Source of the DNA: an uncultured Roseburia sp.
Lineage (GTDB): Bacteria > Bacillota > Clostridia > Lachnospirales > Lachnospiraceae
DNA: 64,000 bases
Direction of reading: 5' to 3'
Assembly (NCBI GenBank): GCA_947644305.1
Contig: CANRYS010000012.1
Location: forward strand, 48,770-112,769
In this document: in pieces, positions 36,737-46,016 of the stretch
How positions within the stretch are numbered: the first letter of the stretch is position 1
How the letters are laid out: every line of letters begins with the position of its first letter
Notes under the pieces: generated by a model
The model's input: the letters and a program-made list of their open reading frames with translations, nothing else
Told to the model about the DNA's origin: nothing
Database searches by the model: none
Program-made: the position numbers and the translations under genes

Positions 36737-37504
36737 TTAGTCATTCTCTTTCCATACGCCATGCCCATGTCCTTTTCCATGCCCGTTCCCGTGTCCATTG
36801 TTTTCATTGCCAGAGTGGATTTTACAGCCTGAGTCCCCGATTAAATCTCTTATCTGCCGCATAGTAAGACCCTTAACATCATCAACCGTTATATCTGGTT
36901 TCACCTTCTGCAATTCTAAAAATGCCCGGTATTTACCCACGGACAATCCTGCGGCGTGTGCCTCGCTGACATCATCGTAATTGCCCATATCACAGCAGTG
37001 GTTTTGATGTTTGGGGATACAAGTTTCAATATTGTCAAGTATTTCTTTACTTTCCTGTTCATTGCGTCCGGCTACAGAGATTGACAGCATTTCATCCTGA
37101 TTTAAATAGGAGGCAATACTTTCTGCTTTTAAAATAACGTTTAATGCATTCTTATAATCCATAAATTGAATGTCAAGATCATTTGTCACTTTCAGTCCGT
37201 CATCATTATAGTGATTGATTGAGATTACCCGGTTGAACCGGTTTAAGTTTAATTCAAAAGATGGATTGATATCGATACTGATGACTGAGGTTTGTGTAAA
37301 ATATAATCGATATCCGCTAAAACCAAGCAGCAGAAATAAAAAGCAGGCCACCGCAGGAATGATCTTTTTATACGATGACTTATTGTTTGAATTCGTATAA
37401 TTCTTTGTCTTATTTGCGATAAATTCTTTTGTTTGTTCCTTTAATTCTTCTTCCGCATAAACTTTGTCAAAGGTTTCTTTTAGCCTGTTATTCATATCCA
37501 TCAC
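36737..37504 (-). CDS. RsgI-like transmembrane anti-sigma factor with C-terminal His/Gly-rich tail
   Basis: Single TM (IIPAVACFLFLLLGFSGYRLYF) then VISIDINPSFELNLNRFNRVISINHYNDDG; tail HGNGHGKGHGHG. Confidence 0.8.
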   Translation of the reverse strand: MMDMNNRLKETFDKVYAEEELKEQTKEFIANKTKNYTNSNNKSSYKKIIPAVACFLFLLLGFSGYRLYFTQTSVISIDINPSFELNLNRFNRVISINHYNDDGLKVTNDLDIQFMDYKNALNVILKAESIASYLNQDEMLSISVAGRNEQESKEILDNIETCIPKHQNHCCDMGNYDDVSEAHAAGLSVGKYRAFLELQKVKPDITVDDVKGLTMRQIRDLIGDSGCKIHSGNENNGHGNGHGKGHGHGVWKEND

Positions 37505-37970
37505 CTCCCAATTTTTCTCGCAATATTTTTTTGGAACGTGTTAGATAGGTGTAAATTGTGTTTACATTTTTATGAAGGATTTTTCCTATTTCCGGTGCGG
37601 TGTAGCCTTCATAAAAATGAAGATATACGACATTTTTATACTTTTGTGGCAGGGACTGTACGGCCTCTAGTACTTCCTGGTGATCCGGTAATAATTCACA
37701 GGGTTGTTCTGTCAATTCATCGATAGAAATCACATGGGTTCTAAAAAAGTTTTTCAGTAAATCTTTACAGGCATTTATGGTGACACGGATAAACCAGGCC
37801 TTTTCATGCTCTTCATTTTCAAAGACAACAGAACTTAGGACATACTTCAAAAATACAGTTTGAAATATGTCCTGAGTATCATGATAATTTTTTAAATGAA
37901 TCATACAAAGCCGTCGAATCATATCTGCATATTGATCGATCGCTCTGTTCACCTCTTGCTCAGTCCGCAT
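37488..37970 (-). CDS. ECF-type sigma-70 family RNA polymerase sigma factor
   Basis: Region 2 (YADMIRRLCMIHLKNYHDTQDIFQTVFLKY) and region 4 (LPQKYKNVVYLHFYEGYTAPEIGKILHKNVNTIYTYLTRSKKILREKL); start moved to MRTEQ to avoid overlap. Confidence 0.92.
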   Translation of the reverse strand: MRTEQEVNRAIDQYADMIRRLCMIHLKNYHDTQDIFQTVFLKYVLSSVVFENEEHEKAWFIRVTINACKDLLKNFFRTHVISIDELTEQPCELLPDHQEVLEAVQSLPQKYKNVVYLHFYEGYTAPEIGKILHKNVNTIYTYLTRSKKILREKLGGDGYE

Positions 37971-37984
37971 AAGCCCTCTCACTG

Positions 37985-38401
37985 TTATCTCCTGTGACAT
38001 CCTCCGCGGCCGTGCCCATAGCCATGCCCGTGTCCGCCTCCCCAACCACAGGCGCCATTCTGCCTTCTGGAAGCATAATTATCACAGATACCGTCGCCGT
38101 CTTCATCAACGAACCCTTTTCCAGTATTTGCGCCATTGGTTCCGCGGTCCTTGTAGTTATCACAAATACCGTCGCCATCTTCATCGACAAAAGAACAGTC
38201 CTTTCCACAATAGTTACACACCGTGTCAGTGTTCTTGTTGTCAGAACTTTTTTCTTTTACAGGTGCTGTTGTAACAAAGCTGCTGGGTGTTTCCTTTGCT
38301 GGTGCTGCCGCAAAGACGCTGGATGTCTGCAATGCAACTACCAGAGCGACGGCTGCAATACCTGTTACAATTATTTTTTTCTTCATTGTCATTTCCTCCA
38401 T
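37985..38401 (-). CDS. Secreted protein with two FVDEDGDGICDNY (EF-hand/dockerin-like) repeats and Gly/His-rich C-terminus
   Basis: Signal peptide; CSFVDEDGDGICDNYKD and GFVDEDGDGICDNYAS; tail GGGHGHGYGHGRGGCHRR. Confidence 0.85.
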   Translation of the reverse strand: MEEMTMKKKIIVTGIAAVALVVALQTSSVFAAAPAKETPSSFVTTAPVKEKSSDNKNTDTVCNYCGKDCSFVDEDGDGICDNYKDRGTNGANTGKGFVDEDGDGICDNYASRRQNGACGWGGGHGHGYGHGRGGCHRR

Positions 38402-38531
38402 AAATCCATCAAATAGAAATCGTATTATTTACTGTTTCATATATAATACGATTCATCTTTGAAAATCCATTCATTATATGGAAAAAAATTTTCTTTTTGC
38501 TATTTTACTACAAATATTTAGAGCAGAAGTT

Positions 38532-39395
38532 CTATCTGTAAAAATCGGTAACAAAAACGAAGCACCGGTAGGGGAGTTTTCTACACTTTTCCTTGGCGGC
38601 TTTCGCCTTATTCAGATCATCAAAAATACCAAATACGGTAGGGCCGCTGCCACTCATAAGAGCACCTAGGGCGCCCTGTTCCAGCATTGTCTTTTTGATG
38701 TCTGCGATCTCTGGGTGTTCTGGGATGGTTACCGTTTCTAATATATTTGCCATGCTGTCACACAGATCCTGGAGATCGTTTTTTCGAATGCAGTTTATCA
38801 TATGGTCGATATCCGGGTGTACTGTCTGTTCATCCAGCTTTAAATTCGTGTATACAAATTTTGTAGAGACGTGAAAGCCCGGTTTCGCAATCAATACATA
38901 GCAGTCCGGCGCATCGGGGAGCGGCGATAGGATTTCTCCGATACCCTCTGAGAGAGCGGTTCCCTTCATAATACAATAAGGAATGTCAGCGCCGAGGGTG
39001 ACACCTCGTTCCATTAGTTGCCGATCTGAAAGCTTCAGGTCAAATAGGCGGTTCATGGCGAGCAGGCAGGAAGCAGCGTCGGTGCTTCCCCCTGCCATAC
39101 CAGCAGCGACAGGAATACGCTTGTCTAGCTGTATGCTGACCCCGGTATCAATATTAAATTCGTCCATCAAAAGCCTGGCACTTTTGTATACGAGATTATC
39201 TTCGTTTACTGGAAGAAAGCCAAGATTTGTGGTTAGATTTATCCCTGGAGTTTTTGATTTGGCCAGGGTAAGCCGGTCAAACAGCCGGATGCTCTGCATG
39301 ATCATCTTTACCTCGTGGTAGCCATCCTCCCGTCTGCGTATAACGTCCAGACCGAGATTGATCTTGGCAGGGGCATTTATCCATAATGAATCCAT
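38532..39395 (-). CDS. ispE: 4-diphosphocytidyl-2-C-methyl-D-erythritol kinase
   Basis: APAKINLGLDVIRRREDGYHEV; IPVAAGMAGGSTDAA; LMSGSGPTVFGIF. Confidence 0.95.
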   Translation of the reverse strand: MDSLWINAPAKINLGLDVIRRREDGYHEVKMIMQSIRLFDRLTLAKSKTPGINLTTNLGFLPVNEDNLVYKSARLLMDEFNIDTGVSIQLDKRIPVAAGMAGGSTDAASCLLAMNRLFDLKLSDRQLMERGVTLGADIPYCIMKGTALSEGIGEILSPLPDAPDCYVLIAKPGFHVSTKFVYTNLKLDEQTVHPDIDHMINCIRKNDLQDLCDSMANILETVTIPEHPEIADIKKTMLEQGALGALMSGSGPTVFGIFDDLNKAKAAKEKCRKLPYRCFVFVTDFYR

Positions 39396-39538
39396 ATTGT
39401 TCACCATCTCTTTTTTTCTATTTATTATAACAAAGTTTGGCGGAATAAAAAAGTTTTTATTGGGAAAAATCATAAAAAGAAAATTTGACACCAGCCTGGC
39501 GGCGCCGTCGAGCTGAAAAAGATCTGGAGGAAAAGAAA

Positions 39539-40159
39539 ATGAAAAAGATTTTACTGGCAGCAGCCGTGTTATTTGTCTGCGGGCTAATGTATTTTTATGG
39601 AAAAGCGACAGATGGAGAAAAGATGCAGCGGGATATCGCGGAGCAGGTCATACGTCTTCATGTGGTGGCAAACAGCGACAGTGAGGAAGACCAACAGTTG
39701 AAACTGGAAGTAAAGGAGGAGGTTGTTCAAATGCTCCGTGATGAGTTGGTACAGGACACCTCTGTGATCTCTGCCCAGCAGACACTGCGGGATCATTTAA
39801 GAGAGGTAGAGCAGACCGCCTCGGACTACATACAGAGAAAAGGTTTTGATTATGAAGTAAAGGCGGAACTTGGTACTTGTTATTTTCCTGTGAAACAATA
39901 CGGAGACATGACGTTTCCAGCGGGGGAATATAAGGCGTTAAAGGTGAATATTGGAAAGCATGAGGGGAAAAACTGGTGGTGCGTCATGTATCCAACCCTT
40001 TGTTTTGTTGACAGCACATACCAGATTGTACCGGAGGAATCCAAAGAAAAGTTAAAAGAAAACTTGTCCGAAGAGGAATACGAGTCTCTGCTCACTGGCG
40101 GAGAGGACATAGAATATGGTTTTAAGATCGTAGACTTTCTGGCAGATCTGTTGTCGTAA
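39539..40159 (+). CDS. spoIIR: Stage II sporulation protein R
   Basis: VIRLHVVANSDSEEDQQLKLEVKEEV; GKHEGKNWWCVMYPTLCF. Confidence 0.92.
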   Translation: MKKILLAAAVLFVCGLMYFYGKATDGEKMQRDIAEQVIRLHVVANSDSEEDQQLKLEVKEEVVQMLRDELVQDTSVISAQQTLRDHLREVEQTASDYIQRKGFDYEVKAELGTCYFPVKQYGDMTFPAGEYKALKVNIGKHEGKNWWCVMYPTLCFVDSTYQIVPEESKEKLKENLSEEEYESLLTGGEDIEYGFKIVDFLADLLS

Positions 40160-40180
40160 CAGAAGAATTGAGGAAAGGAT

Positions 40181-40209
40181 TAAAGGTTTCAAAGATTCAA
40201 CCGAAATAT
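40181..40209 (+). promoter_or_regulatory. Candidate sigma-D (sigma-28) flagellar promoter
   Basis: TAAA (40181-40184), 16-nt spacer, CCGAAATAT (40201-40209). Confidence 0.5.
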
Positions 40210-40231
40210 ATAGTAGCAATTATTTCGGAGA

Positions 40232-43075
40232 GTGAGTGTGAAATCTATGATCATTAACAGCAATAAGATTTCCATTGACTTTAAAGACACTGACTACGCG
40301 AAGGGCTTAGGGGTGTCGGTACAGAATGCCAGGGAAGGCAGCATTTCCAACATAGGAATTGAGTACACAACGGATTGTGCGGTACGAAAGGACATGGGAA
40401 ACAGTATCGTATATACGGATACGAATAGTAAGAACAGCATGCTGCAGGAAGCGGTTCAGGGATTGTCAGGAGACACCTTTGATCCGGCACAGTTTATCAG
40501 CCAGAGCATGAACGGTGAGGACGCAAAAGAGATAGAGGATGAGGACGGCTCGATCTTGGAAGAGTATGTGGCGTCCTCTTTAGAGCGCGCGCTGGAGCGG
40601 GTAAAAACCCAGCGACGTGAAAACGCGGAAGCGGTGGAAAAGCAGGTCGAGAACAGCGAAGAACAAAAGGAATTCATGGATGAGATCGACCGGCGGATCA
40701 AGGAAGCTGCTCAGATGGCATCCGGATTGCAGGGGATGTCGGAATCAGCAGCGAAATATCTTCTGGAAAATGAGCTTCCGGTGACGCCGGCAACTATAAA
40801 AGGAAGTTTGGCAGCAGGAGCAGTGTCCGGGGGTGTTATGCCCGCAGAGGGCAAAGAGCTTTTTGATACAGTCCGGGACCAGGCAGAGACGATCCTGGAG
40901 AACGGTGGTCTCGTGGCAAACGAGGAAAATATGCAGGTGGCGGAGAAGCTTTATGAAGAGGGAGCTCCGGTAACCGCTGAAAATGTTCGCAATTATCAGG
41001 CGATTCAGGATTTGAAAGAACTACCACCGGAAGTGCTGGAGGATCGCATCGAAGATGAGGTGCTGGATGGCATACTTCCGGAAGAGGCAGATCTTACAAA
41101 TATATCCCGAAAAGAAGCTGCGGACCGGCTGGAGAAGCTGGTACAAACGGACGAGGAGACGCTTCGGCGTACCTTTGCCACGGATGTGGAGGTCATAACA
41201 GCAAAGAGACAGTTGGAAGAGATCCGGCTCACGATGACGATCGACGCGGCGAGGCGCATGGAAAATAAAGGGATTCATTTGGATGTACAGAATCTGGTTC
41301 AGATCGTAGAGGAACTAAAACAAATGGAACAGGATGCGTGCAGGGGATATCTGCAGGCAACTGGAATGGAGCAGTCGGAACCAAATGTGGAGATCATGGC
41401 TGATACTCTGCGGGCAAGGGAAGATATCCTGGCAGCTCCGGTAGCGGTATATGGAAAGACGATCGAAACGGTACATAGCGATACGATCGCAGATGTAGCA
41501 GCCGCAGGCAGGGAAATGAGACTCCGTATGGAGAGCAGTTATGAGTCTGTGGGAACAGAGGTAAGGGCGGACCTGGGAGATAGGATCAGCAAGGCATTTT
41601 CCAATGTAGATGATATATTAGAAGATCTTCAACTGGAGCCAATTAGCATGAATCAGCGGGCAGTGCGAATTCTTGCTTATAACCGCATGGAGCTTACCAG
41701 AGAAAACATTCTATCTATGAAGGAATACGATGACAAGGTGACAAGTCTTGTTCGGGAACTCCGTCCACAGGTAGTGGCAGAGCTGATTCGGCGTCAGGAA
41801 AATCCTTTGGAGATGAGTTTGGATGAGCTGGGGGAAAAGGTTTCACAGATCAGTGAAGAACTTACCCAGGATGATGTCTCTTTCCGAAAGTATTTGTGGA
41901 AATTGGATCACAGTGGTGGGATTTCAGAGGAAGAAAGAAAAAGTATGATCGGTATTTACCGGCTTTTAGATAAAGTAAATAAGAGTGATGGGGCGGTGAT
42001 CGGACAGGTGGTCCGGGATGGCAGAGAATTATCCTTTTCATCTCTGCTGTCAGCACTTCGCACGAGGAAATCCAAGGGGATTGATCGGGAGGTGGACGAT
42101 GACTTCGGCGGCTTGAAAGAGGTCGTATCGAAGGGTGAGAGCATTAGCGACCAGATCAGCGCAGCATTTGGCAGCAGTGTGGTATCCAAGCTCCAAAAAG
42201 AACTTTCGCCGGCGGTGTTGAAGGATCGAACTGAAAGTTATATGAGTGATTCCCTGGAACTTCTGCTAGATGAATGTCAGGGAAGTGTAGAGGCGCTTAG
42301 AGAAACCACAGAGTACTATGAGCAGAGGGCAGAAGAAGTAAGACAGATGGCGTCAGAAAGCGACGAACAGATTCTACATATATTAAAGCAGGTGGAGCTG
42401 CCAGACAGCCTTATGAATGTGCATTTGATGAGGTCTTATCTAGAACAGGGAGCGAAGGAGTACCTTAAGTTCTTTACGAGAGAGGGAAGCGAAGAGATTA
42501 TAGAAGCTTTCGATAATCCGCGGCTACTCTCGGAAGTATATGAGGAAAAGGAAAATGCGCTGGCAGATCATTTACGGGAACAGAAAGAGGCCGAGGACGT
42601 CACAAGTGAAACAGTAAAAGAGATCGCTGTTATGGCAGGAAGTATTTCTTTTTATCGACAGATGCGGCGTTTCCAGAAATATGAGGTGCCGATCGTGACC
42701 GAGCGCGGGGTGACAGCCTGTGCGGTCACTGTAAGACAGGGAGACAAAGCGGAAAAAGGAACGGTAGAGATCAGTGTCAGTTCCAGCCGGTTTGGAAGTC
42801 TTCAGGCGACCTTTAAGGTGGCTGGGACACGGGTATCCGGTTTTGTTACCAGCGAAGAAGAGGGTACTCTGGAGGTTTCCAGAAGTATTTTCGGTGAATT
42901 TGAAACGGATTTGGAAATGAATGGATTCACGATGGAGCGTGGAGATTTTGCAAAAGGAACAAGAAATTCATTTCATTCAGGTAGTCAGATAGAGGAAGAA
43001 GCCACAAATGACAGATTGTATCTGGTGGCAAAATTATTTATTCAAAATGTGCAGAGAAGGGAAGATGAAAAATGA
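40232..43075 (+). CDS. Large DUF6240-like protein, possible flagellar accessory
   Basis: 947-aa ORF, Glu/Gln-rich helical; 4-nt overlap with flagellin; family name tentative. Confidence 0.7.
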   Translation: MSVKSMIINSNKISIDFKDTDYAKGLGVSVQNAREGSISNIGIEYTTDCAVRKDMGNSIVYTDTNSKNSMLQEAVQGLSGDTFDPAQFISQSMNGEDAKEIEDEDGSILEEYVASSLERALERVKTQRRENAEAVEKQVENSEEQKEFMDEIDRRIKEAAQMASGLQGMSESAAKYLLENELPVTPATIKGSLAAGAVSGGVMPAEGKELFDTVRDQAETILENGGLVANEENMQVAEKLYEEGAPVTAENVRNYQAIQDLKELPPEVLEDRIEDEVLDGILPEEADLTNISRKEAADRLEKLVQTDEETLRRTFATDVEVITAKRQLEEIRLTMTIDAARRMENKGIHLDVQNLVQIVEELKQMEQDACRGYLQATGMEQSEPNVEIMADTLRAREDILAAPVAVYGKTIETVHSDTIADVAAAGREMRLRMESSYESVGTEVRADLGDRISKAFSNVDDILEDLQLEPISMNQRAVRILAYNRMELTRENILSMKEYDDKVTSLVRELRPQVVAELIRRQENPLEMSLDELGEKVSQISEELTQDDVSFRKYLWKLDHSGGISEEERKSMIGIYRLLDKVNKSDGAVIGQVVRDGRELSFSSLLSALRTRKSKGIDREVDDDFGGLKEVVSKGESISDQISAAFGSSVVSKLQKELSPAVLKDRTESYMSDSLELLLDECQGSVEALRETTEYYEQRAEEVRQMASESDEQILHILKQVELPDSLMNVHLMRSYLEQGAKEYLKFFTREGSEEIIEAFDNPRLLSEVYEEKENALADHLREQKEAEDVTSETVKEIAVMAGSISFYRQMRRFQKYEVPIVTERGVTACAVTVRQGDKAEKGTVEISVSSSRFGSLQATFKVAGTRVSGFVTSEEEGTLEVSRSIFGEFETDLEMNGFTMERGDFAKGTRNSFHSGSQIEEEATNDRLYLVAKLFIQNVQRREDEK

Positions 43076-44490
43076 AGATAAACACAAATATTGCAGCGAT
43101 GAAAGCGAGTGGACACTTGAACCGGACAGAGAATAAGATCACGACGAGCCTGGAGAGACTTTCTTCTGGGTACCGGATCAACAAGGCGGCAGATGATGCG
43201 GCGGGAATGGCGATTTCCCAGAAAATGCATGCGCAGATCCGTGGATTACAGCGTGCTTCCAGAAATGGTGCGGACGGCATTTCCTTTATTCAGACCGCAG
43301 AGGGCGCCCTTATCGAAGTAGAAAATATGCTGCAAAGATGCCGTGAGCTTTCTGTGCAGGCGGCTAACCAGGGTGTGACCATGCTGGAAGATAAAGAGGC
43401 GATCCAGAAAGAGATTGATTCTTTGATGGAAGAGATTGACCGTCTTTCAACCGACACAGAATTTAATACAAAAAGTATTCTGGATGGTTCCTGCTGTCGT
43501 CAGACATCCTCTAACAATATTGGAGTGAAGGTTGTTTCCATGACAGACTCAGTGGAAATGACAAAATATGGAATGACTGTGGACCAGGTGGCTACGAAGA
43601 CAATTTTTACATCCGGTGCGCTTGGTATGGGTGCCACTGATGTATTTACCGAAGAGGGTGATATTCAGATCAATGGTGAGATGATTCACGTGGCGAAGGG
43701 AGATACATTGGAAGATGTATATGCGGAGATCCGCGACTGCTGTGAGAGCATGAATATCACAGTGACACCAGTCAATGCCCTTGGCAATGAGACCGAACTC
43801 GCCAATGCTACATCTTTAAAGTTTGAATCAAAGCTCTATGGTGTGGAGCATAAAATAGAAGTGACAACAGATACACCGACTCTCGCTGCAAAACTGGGCG
43901 TGGATGGTGGAAACATAGTGCAGGGTCAGGATGCGATAGTAACACTGGATACGGATTCTGGATTTTCCAAGACTGCTACCACATTTGTAGAGGGCGGCAG
44001 AGTGACGGTTTCAGACCGGGATGGCTTCTGTATGGTTTTTGACGTTTCCAATGCAAAAGCAGGTAGCGATGCGGCGGTGACCGTACTGGACGCAGGATTT
44101 GTGGCGATTCAGATCGGCGCCAATGAGGGGCAGACCATCGATATATCCATTCCTCCAGTGACTTGTAAATCTCTGGACATCGAGTACTGTAATGTATGTA
44201 CGAGAGAGGGAGCTTCCACAGCGATCAGTAAGTTTAATTCAGCGATAGAGGAAGTTTCTGCGATTCGTGCGAAGCTGGGTGCTTATGAAAACCGCCTTGA
44301 TTCCGCTACCTCAAGTCTTGATATTACCTCCCAGAACCTGACAGAATCCTGTTCCCGTATCGAGGATGTGGATATGTCAGAGGAAATGACAGAATATACA
44401 CAACTGAGTGTGCTCAGCCAGGCGGGAACAGCTATGCTTGCACAGGCGAATAATCGTCCTCAGACTATTTTGCAACTGCTTCAGGGCTGA
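43072..44490 (+). CDS. Flagellin
   Basis: MKINTNIAAMKASGHLNRTENKITTSLERLSSGYRINKAADDAAGMAIS and C-terminal SVLSQAGTAMLAQANNRPQTILQLLQG. Confidence 0.97.
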   Translation: MKINTNIAAMKASGHLNRTENKITTSLERLSSGYRINKAADDAAGMAISQKMHAQIRGLQRASRNGADGISFIQTAEGALIEVENMLQRCRELSVQAANQGVTMLEDKEAIQKEIDSLMEEIDRLSTDTEFNTKSILDGSCCRQTSSNNIGVKVVSMTDSVEMTKYGMTVDQVATKTIFTSGALGMGATDVFTEEGDIQINGEMIHVAKGDTLEDVYAEIRDCCESMNITVTPVNALGNETELANATSLKFESKLYGVEHKIEVTTDTPTLAAKLGVDGGNIVQGQDAIVTLDTDSGFSKTATTFVEGGRVTVSDRDGFCMVFDVSNAKAGSDAAVTVLDAGFVAIQIGANEGQTIDISIPPVTCKSLDIEYCNVCTREGASTAISKFNSAIEEVSAIRAKLGAYENRLDSATSSLDITSQNLTESCSRIEDVDMSEEMTEYTQLSVLSQAGTAMLAQANNRPQTILQLLQG

Positions 44491-44512
44491 TAGAATGAAA
44501 GGTGGATGAATC

Positions 44513-44992
44513 TTGGATAAGGAAGTATTAAACGCCTATGCTGCAAGAGTGGCACAGGCAAACCGGAGTGAACTTGTTATTATCATGTATGAGGCGATTC
44601 TGGATAGTGTAGAGGAGGGCAGGAAGTGCCTGGAGGCAGACGAGATAGAAGTTTGCCGGCGGGAGATCGGACGTGCCAGAGGGCTTTTGACAGAGCTAAT
44701 GGGAAGTCTGGATTTTAGCTATGAGATCTCTCATTATCTGAGAAGGCTGTATGTGTATGCGTATCAGGAACTTTGTCAGGGAGTGGCACTTCGGGAGAGT
44801 GAGCGTTTTGACCACGCTGCAAATATTATGAAAAAACTCCTTCCGGCATTTCAGAGAGTGGCTGATCAGGATCATTCACAGGCAGTTATGCAGAATACAC
44901 AGCCGATTTATGCCGGACTTACCTATGGCAGAACCAGCCTCAATGAAAATATTGGGGTGGACGTATCGGCAAATCGGGGGTTTCAGGCGTAG
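44513..44992 (+). CDS. fliS: FliS-like flagellin export chaperone
   Basis: YAARVAQANRSELVIIMYEAILDSVEEG; position directly after flagellin. Confidence 0.8.
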   Translation: MDKEVLNAYAARVAQANRSELVIIMYEAILDSVEEGRKCLEADEIEVCRREIGRARGLLTELMGSLDFSYEISHYLRRLYVYAYQELCQGVALRESERFDHAANIMKKLLPAFQRVADQDHSQAVMQNTQPIYAGLTYGRTSLNENIGVDVSANRGFQA

Positions 44993-45028
44993 CTTGATGG
45001 TGTGGTCGGGCTAAATGAATTTAGGTCA

Positions 45029-45060
45029 AAGGGGCGTGCGTTAAAAGCCGCCCCTTTTTA
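45029..45060. terminator. Terminator between fliS and yaaL-like gene
   Basis: AAAGGGGCG...CGCCCCTTTTTA. Confidence 0.7.
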
Positions 45061-45273
45061 ATTGGTCAAACTTTCCATTTTTCGCATCTGTTTGAGCAGA
45101 TACTTGTATTTATACTGAATGGCATTCATTTCATAAATACAGCTGTCCACCAGGTCAGGATCACAGGCATTATCAAAATTCGAATGCGCAGTTGCCAGTG
45201 AAAGTTTGATCTCTTCGATCTCGTTCAGAAGTTCTTCTCTTGCAAGTAGAAGGTTGTCCGTTTTCTTTTTCAT
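45058..45273 (-). CDS. YaaL/DUF2508 family protein
   Basis: LLNEIEEIKLSLATAHSNFDNACDPDLVDSCIYEMNAIQYKYKYLLKQMR. Confidence 0.8.
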   Translation of the reverse strand: MKKKTDNLLLAREELLNEIEEIKLSLATAHSNFDNACDPDLVDSCIYEMNAIQYKYKYLLKQMRKMESLTN

Positions 45274-45426
45274 AGCTCCCTCCGTTGTTTATTTTCAATG
45301 TATTTTTTCTTTTAATATGTCGTAAAATGGGGAAATTTGAAACGACAATTTTTCTATTTTCACTCTATTTCTTTTAACAGTATTTCCCTTGTCAAAAAAA
45401 ATATTCCAGTATTTACAAAATAATGG

Positions 45427-45455
45427 TTGACAAGAGGACTGTCAGCGTGTAGTAT
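45427..45455 (+). promoter_or_regulatory. Sigma-A promoter of Tad locus
   Basis: TTGACA - 17 nt - TAGTAT, 25 nt before first tad gene. Confidence 0.7.
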
Positions 45456-45480
45456 GTAAATCACAACAAAATTAGGAGGT

Positions 45481-46005
45481 GTGAGTATCGGGGATCATAT
45501 GTTGATTTTCCTCGTGCTGCTTCCGGTGTCACTCTGTGATCTTTACTGTTATCGTGTTCCGAACTGTTTTATAGCGGCAGGACTTGCGCTCAGTCTCTAT
45601 CGGAATATAAGTCTGTATGGTATGGCGGGATTGTGGCATTTTACATGGAATGGTCTGATTCCAATTGTTGTCTGTTTTATCTTTTATCTGCTTCATTTCT
45701 TTGGTGCAGGCGATATCAAATTATTTTCCATAATTAGCAGTTATTATAATTTCAAATTTTGTTTCCGGGTAATGATCTTTTCATTGGTCATCGGAGCCTT
45801 ATTTTCTATTGTCAAAATGATTCACAAAAGAAACGTTTATAGTCGATTTCAATATTTTTTTAAGTATGTAGAGAGTATAAGGGCAGGTAAGCTGCCGAAG
45901 GTATACTATGACCGAATGGTATGTGGAGATGATGGTGTCATCCCCTTTACTATATGTATTTCCGCAGCGGTCATCTTATGCCTGAAAGTTTATCCTGTTT
46001 TGTGA
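45481..46005 (+). CDS. A24 prepilin peptidase (TadV/CpaA-like)
   Basis: LPVSLCDLYCYRVPNCFIAAGL and GAGDIKLF aspartyl motif. Confidence 0.85.
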   Translation: MSIGDHMLIFLVLLPVSLCDLYCYRVPNCFIAAGLALSLYRNISLYGMAGLWHFTWNGLIPIVVCFIFYLLHFFGAGDIKLFSIISSYYNFKFCFRVMIFSLVIGALFSIVKMIHKRNVYSRFQYFFKYVESIRAGKLPKVYYDRMVCGDDGVIPFTICISAAVILCLKVYPVL

Positions 46006-46016
46006 GGAGGAAGAGT

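Noticed and set aside
37971-38045. N-terminal extension of the sigma factor (MGRRTRAWLWARPRRMSQEITVRGL)
   Set aside because: It is the out-of-frame reading of the Gly/His-rich end of the upstream gene.
38080-38195. Spaced near-identical repeats (ATCACAGATACCGTCGCCGTCTTCATC / ATCACAAATACCGTCGCCATCTTCATC) resembling a mini CRISPR
   Set aside because: Only two copies, in frame with each other, encoding the FVDEDGDGICDNY protein repeat.
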